From the NCBI RefSeq assembly GCF_018613325.1, contig NZ_JAGGQJ010000007.1, positions 1 through 64,000 on the forward strand: 64,000 nt of DNA, given 5' to 3'. The stretch comes from Bacillus sp. ISL-34 (GTDB lineage Bacteria; Bacillota; Bacilli; Bacillales; DSM-1321). The notes beneath the pieces are model-generated. The model did not search any database. It was not told the DNA's origin and saw only the letters and a program-made list of their open reading frames with translations. Shown here one piece after another: positions 50,843 through 58,273 of the stretch. How positions within the stretch are numbered: position 1 is the first letter of the stretch; each line of letters starts with the position of its first letter. Made by a program: the position numbers and the translations under genes.

Positions 50843-51367
50843 TCATGCTTTCATTTCCGCTTCCAATTGAAGCAGATATCGTTTCATCTCCGTACCTCCC
50901 CGGTAACCGGTAATGGCTCCGTTTTTTCCGATAACCCGATGACATGGCACCGTGATCAGAACAGGATTGGCACCAATGGCCGTACCGACTGCCCGAACAG
51001 CTGCAGGTCTCTGGACGATTTGTGCAATATCGGAATAGGAACAGGTTTTTCCGTAAGGTATTTGATTCAGCGCTGACCAAATTTCTTGTTGAAAGGGCGT
51101 GCCTTTTACATCTGCCGGAAGAGAGAAAGTCTGCCGGGTTCCTTCGAAATATTCTTGTAATTCTTTTAGATATGGTGTTAATGTTTTTTCATTTTCAACA
51201 AGGCTCGCCATTGGAAAGCGTTTTTGTAGCCAAGACTTCAGTTCTTCATACGTTTGACCGGGAGAGCCAACATAGCAAAGTCCTTTTTCCGTCTTGGCCA
51301 CATATAATTGCCACTTATCATAATTCAAGATGGCCCAGTCAATGGTTTGTTCTTTTTCATTCTTCAT
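50843..51367 (-). CDS. adaB: O6-methylguanine-DNA methyltransferase (AdaB/Ogt)
   Basis: A 174-aa suicide repair enzyme that transfers the methyl group from O6-methylguanine in DNA to its own Cys. The active site is VPCHRVIG (Cys142), with the helix-turn-helix region TPFQQEIWSALNQIPYGKTC (about 90-109). The start at 51367 is preferred, since GGAG stands about 9 nt before it. A GTG three codons upstream is an alternative. It overlaps the end of adaA by 11 nt, so the two genes form an operon as in B. subtilis. Confidence 0.92.
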   Translation of the reverse strand: MKNEKEQTIDWAILNYDKWQLYVAKTEKGLCYVGSPGQTYEELKSWLQKRFPMASLVENEKTLTPYLKELQEYFEGTRQTFSLPADVKGTPFQQEIWSALNQIPYGKTCSYSDIAQIVQRPAAVRAVGTAIGANPVLITVPCHRVIGKNGAITGYRGGTEMKRYLLQLEAEMKA

Positions 51368-51956
51368 TTTCTTCACGCTCCAAATCTCGAGTTTCGAGAT
51401 AAGCTTTCCGATATCCTGAAGGGGTATTCCCCATGATTCTTTTGAATAGCGTCATGAAATAGGGTGTACTAGAGAACCCGACAGCCAAGCCTATTTCAGT
51501 AATCGGCTGTTCAGAGTTTTCCAGCAGCCACGTTGCCTTTTCAAGGCGAAGCCTTTGAATGTATTCAGTGGGCGATATCCCCTTCACACGCTTGAATGAT
51601 CGTTGTAAATGATAGGGACTGCCGTGGGAAATATCAGCCAATTTGTTCAATGTGATGGGTTCCCTGTAATGGATGTCGATCCATTCGGCTATTTGTTCAA
51701 CCCATTCTTCTGTCGGCAAATTAAGTCCTTCAGGTTTACATCGTTTACAAGGCCGGAAATCTTCTTCCAAAGCCATCATGGCATTTTTGAAAATTTTCAC
51801 GTTTTCCTTATTAGGTACCCTGGATTTACAGGAAGGCCTGCAAAAGACGCCCGTCGTAATTACTCCGTATAAAAAATGATCATCATATGCGGCATCACAA
51901 TCTATAATAGCTTTCCAATATTCATTCGGGAAATCTGCTTTTTTCGGATTCACCAC
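51357..51956 (-). CDS. adaA: Methylphosphotriester-sensing activator AdaA
   Basis: A 199-aa activator of the adaptive response to alkylating damage. The zinc site that takes methyl groups from DNA phosphotriesters has four Cys: FCRPSC (Cys39, Cys43) and CKRC (Cys70, Cys73). The AraC-type DNA-binding domain follows (about 95-190), with TLNKLADISHGSPYHLQRSF and ITEIGLAVGFSSTPYFMTLF. The GTG at 51956 follows AAGGTGAGG. The next GTG at 51953 is also possible. Methylated AdaA activates itself and the alkA gene across the intergenic region. Confidence 0.9.
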   Translation of the reverse strand: MVNPKKADFPNEYWKAIIDCDAAYDDHFLYGVITTGVFCRPSCKSRVPNKENVKIFKNAMMALEEDFRPCKRCKPEGLNLPTEEWVEQIAEWIDIHYREPITLNKLADISHGSPYHLQRSFKRVKGISPTEYIQRLRLEKATWLLENSEQPITEIGLAVGFSSTPYFMTLFKRIMGNTPSGYRKAYLETRDLEREENEE

Positions 51957-52017
51957 ATTCACCTCACCTTTTAGTATACAAGAAAGGGTTGATATACAAA
52001 CATTTTGATAATATAAA

Positions 52018-52031
52018 AGCAAGATAACGTA
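52018..52031. promoter_or_regulatory. Candidate Ada operator, copy 1
   Basis: AGCAAGATAACGTA occurs identically at 52112-52125. This copy lies about 60 nt upstream of the adaA start and would serve the minus-strand adaAB promoter. A perfect 14-bp repeat in a shared regulatory region fits a binding site for methylated AdaA. Confidence 0.6.
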
Positions 52032-52111
52032 ATTATTTAATAAAGTTAGGGAAGATGACTATTTGGCTGGTTAAAATAAGGAGTTGAAGGGAGTTGAATG
52101 AAAAAGAAAAG

Positions 52112-52125
52112 AGCAAGATAACGTA
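52112..52125. promoter_or_regulatory. Candidate Ada operator, copy 2
   Basis: Second exact copy of AGCAAGATAACGTA. It lies 15 nt before TATAAA (52141-52146), the likely -10 of alkA, and so overlaps its -35 region, where an activator could contact RNA polymerase. Confidence 0.6.
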
Positions 52126-52164
52126 CCCATTTTTCTTTAGTATAAAGCTAAAGGAGGAAGCGGA

Positions 52165-53091
52165 ATGAAAGAGACATTATCAAATGATGAAGGCATGACT
52201 GAATTGAAAATTCGTGCACCAAAAGAGTTTAGTTTTTCGGAAAATCTTAAATACTTATCAAGATCCTCCAATGAATGTCTGTTCGATATTGTGGATCAAA
52301 AGATTTATCGTGCACTTGTTGTCGAAAACGAGACACTTTTAGTAGAAATCAGTGCGATGAATGAAACGGAGCTGACCGTTCGGTTTCCAGGAAGAACAGC
52401 ACCGATGGATAATCAGGTAAAGGATGCTGTTTCGCAATACGTTCGTCACTGGTTCGATCTTGAGACAAATCTGCTTCCTTTTTATGAGCTGGCGCAATAT
52501 GATCCTTTATTGCAAAAGCCGGTAAGCCAATTCTTCGGTTTGAGAAATATGGGCATCCCTGATTTATTTGAAGCGATTGCCTGGGGAATACTTGGACAGC
52601 AGATTAACTTGACTTATGCCTATACCTTGAAACGGAGGCTTGTTGAGGGATTTGGCGATTTTGTTGAATTCGAAGGAAAGCAATATTGGCTGTTTCCGAA
52701 GCCTGATGTGATCGCGAAATTAACGGTCGAAGATTTTGCCGATTTGAGGATGACGGTGAAGAAGTGTGAATATTTAATAGGTGTAGCTCAACTGATTGCA
52801 GAAGGGGAACTTACAAAAGAAAAGCTGTTGAATGCAAAGGATGTAAAAGAGGCTGAAAAAATGCTGACCAAAATACGGGGAATCGGTCCGTGGACAGCGA
52901 ACTATGTCTTGATGCGCTGTTTACATTTTCCATCAGCCTTTCCAATCGATGACGTCGGTCTGCATAATTCCATGAAACTGGTCATGCAAACGGAAGCAAA
53001 ACCAACGAAAGCGGAAATCCTGAAACTATCGGAAGCGTGGGCCGATTGGGAATCCTATGCAACCTTCTATTTATGGAGAATGCTATATTGA
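52165..53091 (+). CDS. alkA: DNA-3-methyladenine glycosylase AlkA
   Basis: A 308-aa base-excision enzyme that removes alkylated purines such as 3-methyladenine. The C-terminal half holds the helix-hairpin-helix motif LTKIRGIGPWTANYVLMRCL and the following catalytic Asp in AFPIDDVGLHN (near residue 270). The N-terminal part is the usual TBP-like AlkA domain. The ATG follows AAAGGAGGAAG. Divergent from adaAB, with a candidate Ada site on its promoter, as part of the adaptive response. Confidence 0.9.
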   Translation: MKETLSNDEGMTELKIRAPKEFSFSENLKYLSRSSNECLFDIVDQKIYRALVVENETLLVEISAMNETELTVRFPGRTAPMDNQVKDAVSQYVRHWFDLETNLLPFYELAQYDPLLQKPVSQFFGLRNMGIPDLFEAIAWGILGQQINLTYAYTLKRRLVEGFGDFVEFEGKQYWLFPKPDVIAKLTVEDFADLRMTVKKCEYLIGVAQLIAEGELTKEKLLNAKDVKEAEKMLTKIRGIGPWTANYVLMRCLHFPSAFPIDDVGLHNSMKLVMQTEAKPTKAEILKLSEAWADWESYATFYLWRMLY

Positions 53092-53100
53092 CTTGAATTA

Positions 53101-53205
53101 ATTTTCGGAGATAAAACTATAGACTTCGTCGATATATTTCTATTTTCGGAGATATAATAGTAAGTTTCGTCGATATATTCCTATCTCCGGAGATAAATGC
53201 ATTTC
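53101..53205 (+). repeat. 41-bp direct repeat after alkA
   Basis: Unit 1 (53101-53141) and unit 2 (53142-53182) both start ATTTTCGGAGATA and contain TTCGTCGATATATT. A third partial unit starts ATCTCCGGAGATAAA at 53183. The units differ by about eight bases. The repeat lies between alkA and the next gene and is unrelated to the CTCACGAGTAAA arrays. Confidence 0.75.
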
Positions 53206-53272
53206 CAGCCCAAACACACCTTAAGTCCATGGAACATACCTTATTACATTTATCTTATAGAGGTGAATGACC

Positions 53273-53656
53273 ATGTATATGTACCCAACGTATCATTATG
53301 AAGATCAAGCTTTTCTTGAACGGCAGTTTCCCGGTCTATCCAGCTTTCCGGGCATACCTGGATTACCTCAATTTCCAGGTCAGCCAGGGCCGCCGCCGGG
53401 TTCGCAAGCACCAACAGCTCCCCCGCCAGCGTTTATCCCCCACCAGCAATCGGCTTCAACATTTGCCGTAGATCCAGGTGCCATTTCGTTTTGTCTGTTC
53501 AGGAATACTTTTATATGGCTAAACAATGGTGCGCGTTTCTGGTATTATCCCATTTTCGTCGGTCCGCGTTCTGTTGCAGGCTTCAGGTGGAATGGCAGGT
53601 TCTGGACAATTTTTGGTATCGATTCAAGACAAATCAATTCATTTAGCTGTTTTTGA
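53273..53656 (+). CDS. Pro/Gly-rich hypothetical protein
   Basis: A 127-aa protein. The N-terminal half is rich in Pro and Gly (FPGLSSFPGIPGLPQFPGQP, then PPPGSQAPTAPPPA). The C-terminal half (about 65-127) is aromatic: ISFCLFRNTFIWLNNGARFW, then RFWTIFGIDSRQINSFSCF. No signal peptide is present. The composition recalls small Bacillus transporter or spore-surface proteins, but no family is assigned. The ATG at 53273 is 9 nt after GAGG. The ATG at 53267 overlaps the site. A strong terminator follows. Confidence 0.7.
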   Translation: MYMYPTYHYEDQAFLERQFPGLSSFPGIPGLPQFPGQPGPPPGSQAPTAPPPAFIPHQQSASTFAVDPGAISFCLFRNTFIWLNNGARFWYYPIFVGPRSVAGFRWNGRFWTIFGIDSRQINSFSCF

Positions 53657-53657
53657 A

Positions 53658-53693
53658 AAAATGCTCAAAGGAAATGTCTCCTTTGAGCATTTT
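53658..53693 (+). terminator. Terminator of the Pro-rich gene
   Basis: AAAATGCTCAAAGGA (53658-53672) and TCCTTTGAGCATTTT (53679-53693) form a perfect 15-bp stem. Confidence 0.9.
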
Positions 53694-53776
53694 ATGTTTC
53701 CGATTGCCTTGCTTTCTTTCAATACGAAAAGATATGGTAGCAAGAAAAAAGCAGCACTATCCAAAGAAAAACATTA

Positions 53777-54025
53777 TTAAAGGTAGCCTACCGTGGATCG
53801 TCCCCCTAAAGCGGTCAACACTCCGACTAGGGAAAGGAGATACATGGTGTAAAACAATTGCGACTTGATCCTCACACCATGATCGGTGTGAAGATCTTTC
53901 TTAAAAAGGACACTGCGAAATAAACCCTGAAACGATATCAGAAAAAAGACTGGAAAGAAATCATAAATAAGCAAAAGGGTGATGATGATCATATAAATCA
54001 TTTGAAAAGGAATCCAGAAATTCAT
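53777..54025 (-). CDS. Small two-TM membrane protein, 82 aa
   Basis: Two TM helices (about 7-32 and 58-74) are joined by a basic loop (RSVLFKKDLHTDHGVRIK). The ATG follows AAGGGAGTGCGAA. It lies alone on the minus strand between two plus-strand genes. No family is recognised. Confidence 0.6.
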   Translation of the reverse strand: MNFWIPFQMIYMIIITLLLIYDFFPVFFLISFQGLFRSVLFKKDLHTDHGVRIKSQLFYTMYLLSLVGVLTALGGRSTVGYL

Positions 54026-54151
54026 TTCGCACTCCCTTTTTTGTTAATGTGGCGAAATAAACGGCCAACAATGTTCAATATTTAATAGAAATGGTAAAAT
54101 CATTATGCTCCTATAAAATTTAGTGAATGAAAATGAAAATAGAGGATGCTG

Positions 54152-55735
54152 TTGAATATGAGGAAAGTATCGCTGGAAACCAAGATTCTCGGGTTAGTCT
54201 TATCGTTGAGCCTGTTTTTGATTCTTTTATTGACGACTTCTTTTTCCTATATGGAAGGAAGGCAAATAGCGAAGGATAAAGGTCAATTGGCGTTGGAACT
54301 TTCAAAGACGATTAGCTTCATGCCTACAATTACAGAGGCCTTTGAAACGGATGATCCCGCTGCCACAATCCAGCCGATTGCCGAAAAGATCCGCAGGGAA
54401 ACAGGGGCTGAGTTCATCGTTATAGGGAATAGAGAGGGAATTCGCTATTCCCATCCGCTGGCTTCCGAAATCGGGAAGCGGATGGAAGGCGGAGATAATA
54501 GCAGGGCCATTCGGGAAGGCGAATATTATGTCTCCGAAGCGGCAGGATCACTCGGGCTTTCCATTCGGGGGAAGTCACCGGTATTCAATGAGGATGGAAA
54601 AATAATTGGTATCGTCTCCGTCGGTTTTTTAGTCGACGATGTCCGCGCCCAAATTTTCAAGGATTTGTCCAGAGAGATGGTTGTATCTTTAGTGGCCATC
54701 CTGATATCGATCATTGGCAGTTATATGCTGGCAAGAAGCATACGTAAAGATACACTGGGACTGGAACCATTTGAGATCGCCAATTTATATAAGGAAAAAA
54801 ATGCAGTGCTTCAATCGGTGAAAGAAGGGATTCTGGCCATTGACCAAAATGGGTTGATTACCTCGATGAATCAGCCGGCGAAAAAATTGCTGGATATTAA
54901 AGAGTCCGTTCGCCATTTGAACGTGGATGGCCTATTTCCTTCGAAATATTTATTCGAAGTGCTGAAGTCCGGTGAACCGCGAATGGATAAGGAGATTTCA
55001 TGGAAAGACAAATCCATCATTGTCAATTGTACGCCAATCTTCGATAGTGAAGGTGTAAGCGGTGTTGTCGCTTCGTTCCGAGATCGAACGGAAATTGAGG
55101 AAATGCTCAACACATTATCGGAAGTGAAGATGCATTCAGAGGATTTAAGGGCACAAACCCATGAATTCACCAATAAACTATACGTCCTTTCAGGATTGAT
55201 ACAATTAGGGGAATACGATGAAGCAATAGAAATGATTCAAAGCGAAACATCCGAATTGCATTCCCTGAACCGTGTCGTGTTCGAACAGATAAAGGATACA
55301 AAGGTACAAGCCCTTTTACTTGGTAAGATAGGGAAAGCATCGGAGAAGAAGATCATCTTTGAAATAGACGCACAAAGCTACCTAGAGAAACTCCCGGATC
55401 ATATAAAATTGTCACAGCTAACATTGATTCTAGGCAACATTATCGATAATGCACTTGAAGCGGTTTCAGGCATGGAAGAGCCGCTCGTGAAATTTTTCGC
55501 CACAGATATCGGAAATGATATGGTATTTGAAGTGAGTGATAACGGAAAAGGAATACCTGAGGATGCCATCGCCCATATTTTCGATCGGGGTTTCACTTCG
55601 AAAAACAGCGGAAGTCCGAGTGGTTATGGACTTTCAAATGCTGATCATGTCGTCAAAGAGCTGGGCGGCATCATCGAAGTTCACAGCGAGGATCGAAACA
55701 CCATATTCACCGTGTATCTTCCTAAAGAACAGTGA
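54152..55735 (+). CDS. CitA/DcuS-type sensor histidine kinase (module 2)
   Basis: A 527-aa membrane kinase paralogous to the one at 40001. TM1 (about 11-32) and TM2 (about 172-192) flank the sensor domain, again with the RYSHP motif (about 96-100). After a PAS-like linker the phospho-acceptor box reads LRAQTHEFTNKLYVLSGLI. The ATP site has GNIIDNALEAVSG, DNGKGIP and GYGLSNADHVV. The start TTG at 54152 is 6 nt after AGAGG. The ATG at 54146 abuts the site and the ATG at 54158 is 12 nt away. The kinase ends before the regulator gene with 11 nt spacing. Confidence 0.9.
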   Translation: MNMRKVSLETKILGLVLSLSLFLILLLTTSFSYMEGRQIAKDKGQLALELSKTISFMPTITEAFETDDPAATIQPIAEKIRRETGAEFIVIGNREGIRYSHPLASEIGKRMEGGDNSRAIREGEYYVSEAAGSLGLSIRGKSPVFNEDGKIIGIVSVGFLVDDVRAQIFKDLSREMVVSLVAILISIIGSYMLARSIRKDTLGLEPFEIANLYKEKNAVLQSVKEGILAIDQNGLITSMNQPAKKLLDIKESVRHLNVDGLFPSKYLFEVLKSGEPRMDKEISWKDKSIIVNCTPIFDSEGVSGVVASFRDRTEIEEMLNTLSEVKMHSEDLRAQTHEFTNKLYVLSGLIQLGEYDEAIEMIQSETSELHSLNRVVFEQIKDTKVQALLLGKIGKASEKKIIFEIDAQSYLEKLPDHIKLSQLTLILGNIIDNALEAVSGMEEPLVKFFATDIGNDMVFEVSDNGKGIPEDAIAHIFDRGFTSKNSGSPSGYGLSNADHVVKELGGIIEVHSEDRNTIFTVYLPKEQ

Positions 55736-55746
55736 GGAGGGAAAGA

Positions 55747-56436
55747 ATGCTGAAGATAAGAGCAGTCATCGCAGAAGATGATTTTCGTGTAGCGGATATC
55801 CATGAAAAATTCTTGAAAAACTTTGATGAAATAGAAGTGGTCGGAAAAGCTGTCAATGCCAAAAAAACGCTTCGGATCTTGGAACAAAAAAGCCCGGATC
55901 TGCTTTTGCTTGATGTTTATATGCCAGATCAGCTTGGTACAGACCTCCTTCCGGACATACGGAAAAAATTCCCGAATGTGGATATCATCATGATTACCGC
56001 GGCAACGGATAAAGACCAACTTGAAAAGGCGCTTCACTATGGTGTTGAGAATTATTTAATTAAACCAGTGGAAATGAAGCGCTTCAACCAAGTTATCGAA
56101 GAGTATTTGAAGAAAGTCCATCTGATGAAATCCAAACAAGAGATAGATCAGGATTTTGTTGATCTCATTTTGAAAAAGGGATCTGCGGTTTCGGAAACGA
56201 ACGATGGGCCGGCCTTACCGAAAGGGGTCGACGAAATCACTTTGGCGAAAGTGATCGAGGTGCTCAAAGCAAGCGATATCGGTTTATCGGCTGAGCAAGT
56301 GAGCGGCCAAATCGGCGCTTCCAGGACAACCGCGAGACGCTATCTGGAATACTTGATATCCGTAAAGAAATGTAAAGCGGAAGTCGTATATGGGGTAGTG
56401 GGAAGACCTGAGCGAAGATATTATAAGATTCAATAG
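55747..56436 (+). CDS. CitB-family response regulator (module 2)
   Basis: A 229-aa paralogue of the regulator at 41614. The receiver has Asp56 in LLLLDVYMPDQLG. The DNA-binding domain near the end reads IGLSAEQVSGQIGASRTTAR, then RYLEYLISVKKCKAEVVYGV. The start at 55747 follows GAGGAGGGAAAGA. A GTG five codons upstream lies before that site. It probably activates the CitMHS gene at 56780, where two tandem 13-bp repeats could be its binding site. Confidence 0.9.
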   Translation: MLKIRAVIAEDDFRVADIHEKFLKNFDEIEVVGKAVNAKKTLRILEQKSPDLLLLDVYMPDQLGTDLLPDIRKKFPNVDIIMITAATDKDQLEKALHYGVENYLIKPVEMKRFNQVIEEYLKKVHLMKSKQEIDQDFVDLILKKGSAVSETNDGPALPKGVDEITLAKVIEVLKASDIGLSAEQVSGQIGASRTTARRYLEYLISVKKCKAEVVYGVVGRPERRYYKIQ

Positions 56437-56447
56437 AATTAAGTGTG

Positions 56448-56480
56448 AAACACCTTCAAGATTGGAGGTGTTTTTTTATG
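56448..56480 (+). terminator. Terminator after regulator 2
   Basis: AAACACCTTC (56448-56457) pairs with GGAGGTGTTT (56464-56473) with one G-T pair, then a T run. Confidence 0.85.
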
Positions 56481-56644
56481 CATGCATGGATTGAAAGATT
56501 TCAAAAAAAGCAATGCGAGTTAGTGTAGCAATTCTTTTGCCAGCAATAAGGATATAGTCGAAGTTTTCTTAATAATCATAATCATCTCCTAAAGAACCCG
56601 CCATTCTACCCGGGGAGTGGCGCTGGTTCAGCCTCGAAAAAACG

Positions 56645-56670
56645 CTTCCGTGAACACCTTCCGTGAACAC
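56645..56670 (+). promoter_or_regulatory. Tandem 13-bp repeats, candidate regulator-2 sites
   Basis: CTTCCGTGAACAC occurs twice without a gap (56645-56657 and 56658-56670). They lie 42 nt before the cre-like site. Direct repeats at a helical-turn-like spacing are typical for dimeric response regulators. Assignment to the adjacent CitB-type regulator is inference. Confidence 0.55.
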
Positions 56671-56711
56671 AATGAACAAAATTAACAAAATAGTTTTAAA
56701 ACACAATAAAT

Positions 56712-56725
56712 TGAGAACGCTTACA
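56712..56725 (+). promoter_or_regulatory. CcpA cre-like site before transporter 2
   Basis: TGAGAACGCTTACA fits the cre consensus TGWAANCGNTNWCA at 13 of 14 positions. It mirrors the site before transporter 1, so both citrate modules appear subject to catabolite repression. Confidence 0.65.
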
Positions 56726-56779
56726 AATAAAGCGATTTCATATACAATTTATCTTATTAGAAGATAAGGAGTGATAGAT

Positions 56780-58072
56780 ATGCTCGCTTTATTAGGATAC
56801 TTGATGATAGTAGCGTTTATGATATTAATTATGACAGGGCGACTTTCAGCCATGATAGCATTGATTGCAGTTCCAAGTGCCTTTGCACTTATTGGCGGGT
56901 TTGGCGGTAAAATGGGTGAGATGGCGCTGGAAGGGATCAAAGACGTTGCGCCAACGGGAATCATGATTTTATTTGCGATCCTTTTCTTTGGCATTTTGAT
57001 CGATGCTGGGGTTTTTGACCCGATCATCAATACGATCCTTAAAGTCGTAAAAGGAGATCCAGTGAAAATTGCCATCGGTACGGCCGTCCTGGCTTTGCTG
57101 ATTTCCTTGGATGGAGATGGTACAACCACATATATGATAACGATTTCAGCCATGCTTCCGCTATATAAACGGATTGGAATGAGACCGCTTGTATTGGCAG
57201 GCATTGCCGTTTCGTCATCTGGAGTCATGAACCTTCTTCCTTGGGGAGGCCCTACAGCACGGGTGATGACCGCTTTAAAACTTGAAATGTCCGATGTTTT
57301 CACCCCTGTCATTCCAGCGATGATCGGCGGAGTCCTATTCGTCCTTTTCATGGCATATTGCCTGGGTAAAAAAGAAAGAAAAAGAATCGGGATCATAGAA
57401 GTCGATTATCATGTTATGGCACAGCAGGCGGCTGCAACGGAAGATGCTTATCTTAAGCGTCCTAAATTGATAATATTCAATTACGCATTGACTCTTACAC
57501 TGCTGGTTGCGCTGATCATGGAACTTATGCCTTCAGCGGTTCTATTCATGATAGGTTTTGCGATTGCCATTACGGTTAATTATCCGAAACTCAGTGATCA
57601 AAAAGAGCGTGTGGCAAACTATGCGGACAATGCTTTATCTGTCATTTCGATGATTTTTGCAGCAGGTGTCTTCACAGGAATCCTTGCCGGTACGGAAATG
57701 GTCGATGCCATGGCAAACTCTTTGATCCAGCATATTCCAGATCAAATGGGTGCACATTTTGCTGTCATCACAGCCATCATCTCAGCACCTTTTACGTTCT
57801 TCATGTCTAATGACGCATTTTATTATGGTGTGCTCCCATTACTTGCAAAAGCGGGAGCTGCTTATGGAATTGACCCTGCCCTGATCGGTAGAGCTTCACT
57901 ATTAGGGTTGCCCGTCCATCTATTAAGCCCGCTTGTTCCATCTACTTATCTATTGGTTGGAATGGTAGGGGAAGATTTCGGTGCATTGCAGCGCACTTTC
58001 CTGAAATGGGCATGCGGTTCGACGCTTGTCATGATAGTGGTATCTGTCCTATTGGGAATCATCCCACTATAA
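56780..58072 (+). CDS. CitMHS-family citrate/metal symporter (module 2)
   Basis: A 430-aa membrane transporter paralogous to the one at 42509, with about 12 TM segments. Shared motifs are MILFAILFFGILIDAGVFDP (about 58-77), LDGDGTTTYMITISAMLPLY (about 108-127) and FTFFMSNDAFYYGVLPLLAK (about 340-359). The start at 56780 follows AAGGAGTGATAGAT. An in-frame GTG at 56771 is part of that site. The tandem repeats and the cre-like site lie upstream. Differences in metal or substrate preference between the two paralogues are likely but cannot be read off. Confidence 0.9.
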   Translation: MLALLGYLMIVAFMILIMTGRLSAMIALIAVPSAFALIGGFGGKMGEMALEGIKDVAPTGIMILFAILFFGILIDAGVFDPIINTILKVVKGDPVKIAIGTAVLALLISLDGDGTTTYMITISAMLPLYKRIGMRPLVLAGIAVSSSGVMNLLPWGGPTARVMTALKLEMSDVFTPVIPAMIGGVLFVLFMAYCLGKKERKRIGIIEVDYHVMAQQAAATEDAYLKRPKLIIFNYALTLTLLVALIMELMPSAVLFMIGFAIAITVNYPKLSDQKERVANYADNALSVISMIFAAGVFTGILAGTEMVDAMANSLIQHIPDQMGAHFAVITAIISAPFTFFMSNDAFYYGVLPLLAKAGAAYGIDPALIGRASLLGLPVHLLSPLVPSTYLLVGMVGEDFGALQRTFLKWACGSTLVMIVVSVLLGIIPL

Positions 58073-58078
58073 GGCTCT

Positions 58079-58117
58079 AAAGAGTCCCGTTCGTCAAGAT
58101 GCGAACGGGACTCTTTT
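58079..58117 (+). terminator. Terminator of the CitMHS-2 gene
   Basis: AAAGAGTCCCGTTCG (58079-58093) and CGAACGGGACTCTTT (58102-58116) form a perfect 15-bp stem with a T run. Confidence 0.9.
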
Positions 58118-58166
58118 CTGTCTGTATCAAGCGCTGAATAAATCTGGAAAAGTGAGATACATTATG

Positions 58167-58230
58167 TTTGTCTTCTCTTTCGCGACAAAGTTAGCTTTTT
58201 GATTTATTGAATGCGGAAGGTACGTACCTT
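58167..58230 (+). promoter_or_regulatory. Control region of the mtl genes
   Basis: Two dyads precede mtlA. TTTGTC-N11-GACAAA (58167-58189) is similar to the known MtlR operator style (TTGNCAC...GTGNCAA) but its spacing is one base longer. AAGGTACGTACCTT (58217-58230) is a perfect 14-bp palindrome. One or both may bind MtlR or another regulator. Confidence 0.5.
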
Positions 58231-58273
58231 AAGATTAAAGGAAACTATATTAATATGAAGGGAAGAGAGCAAA

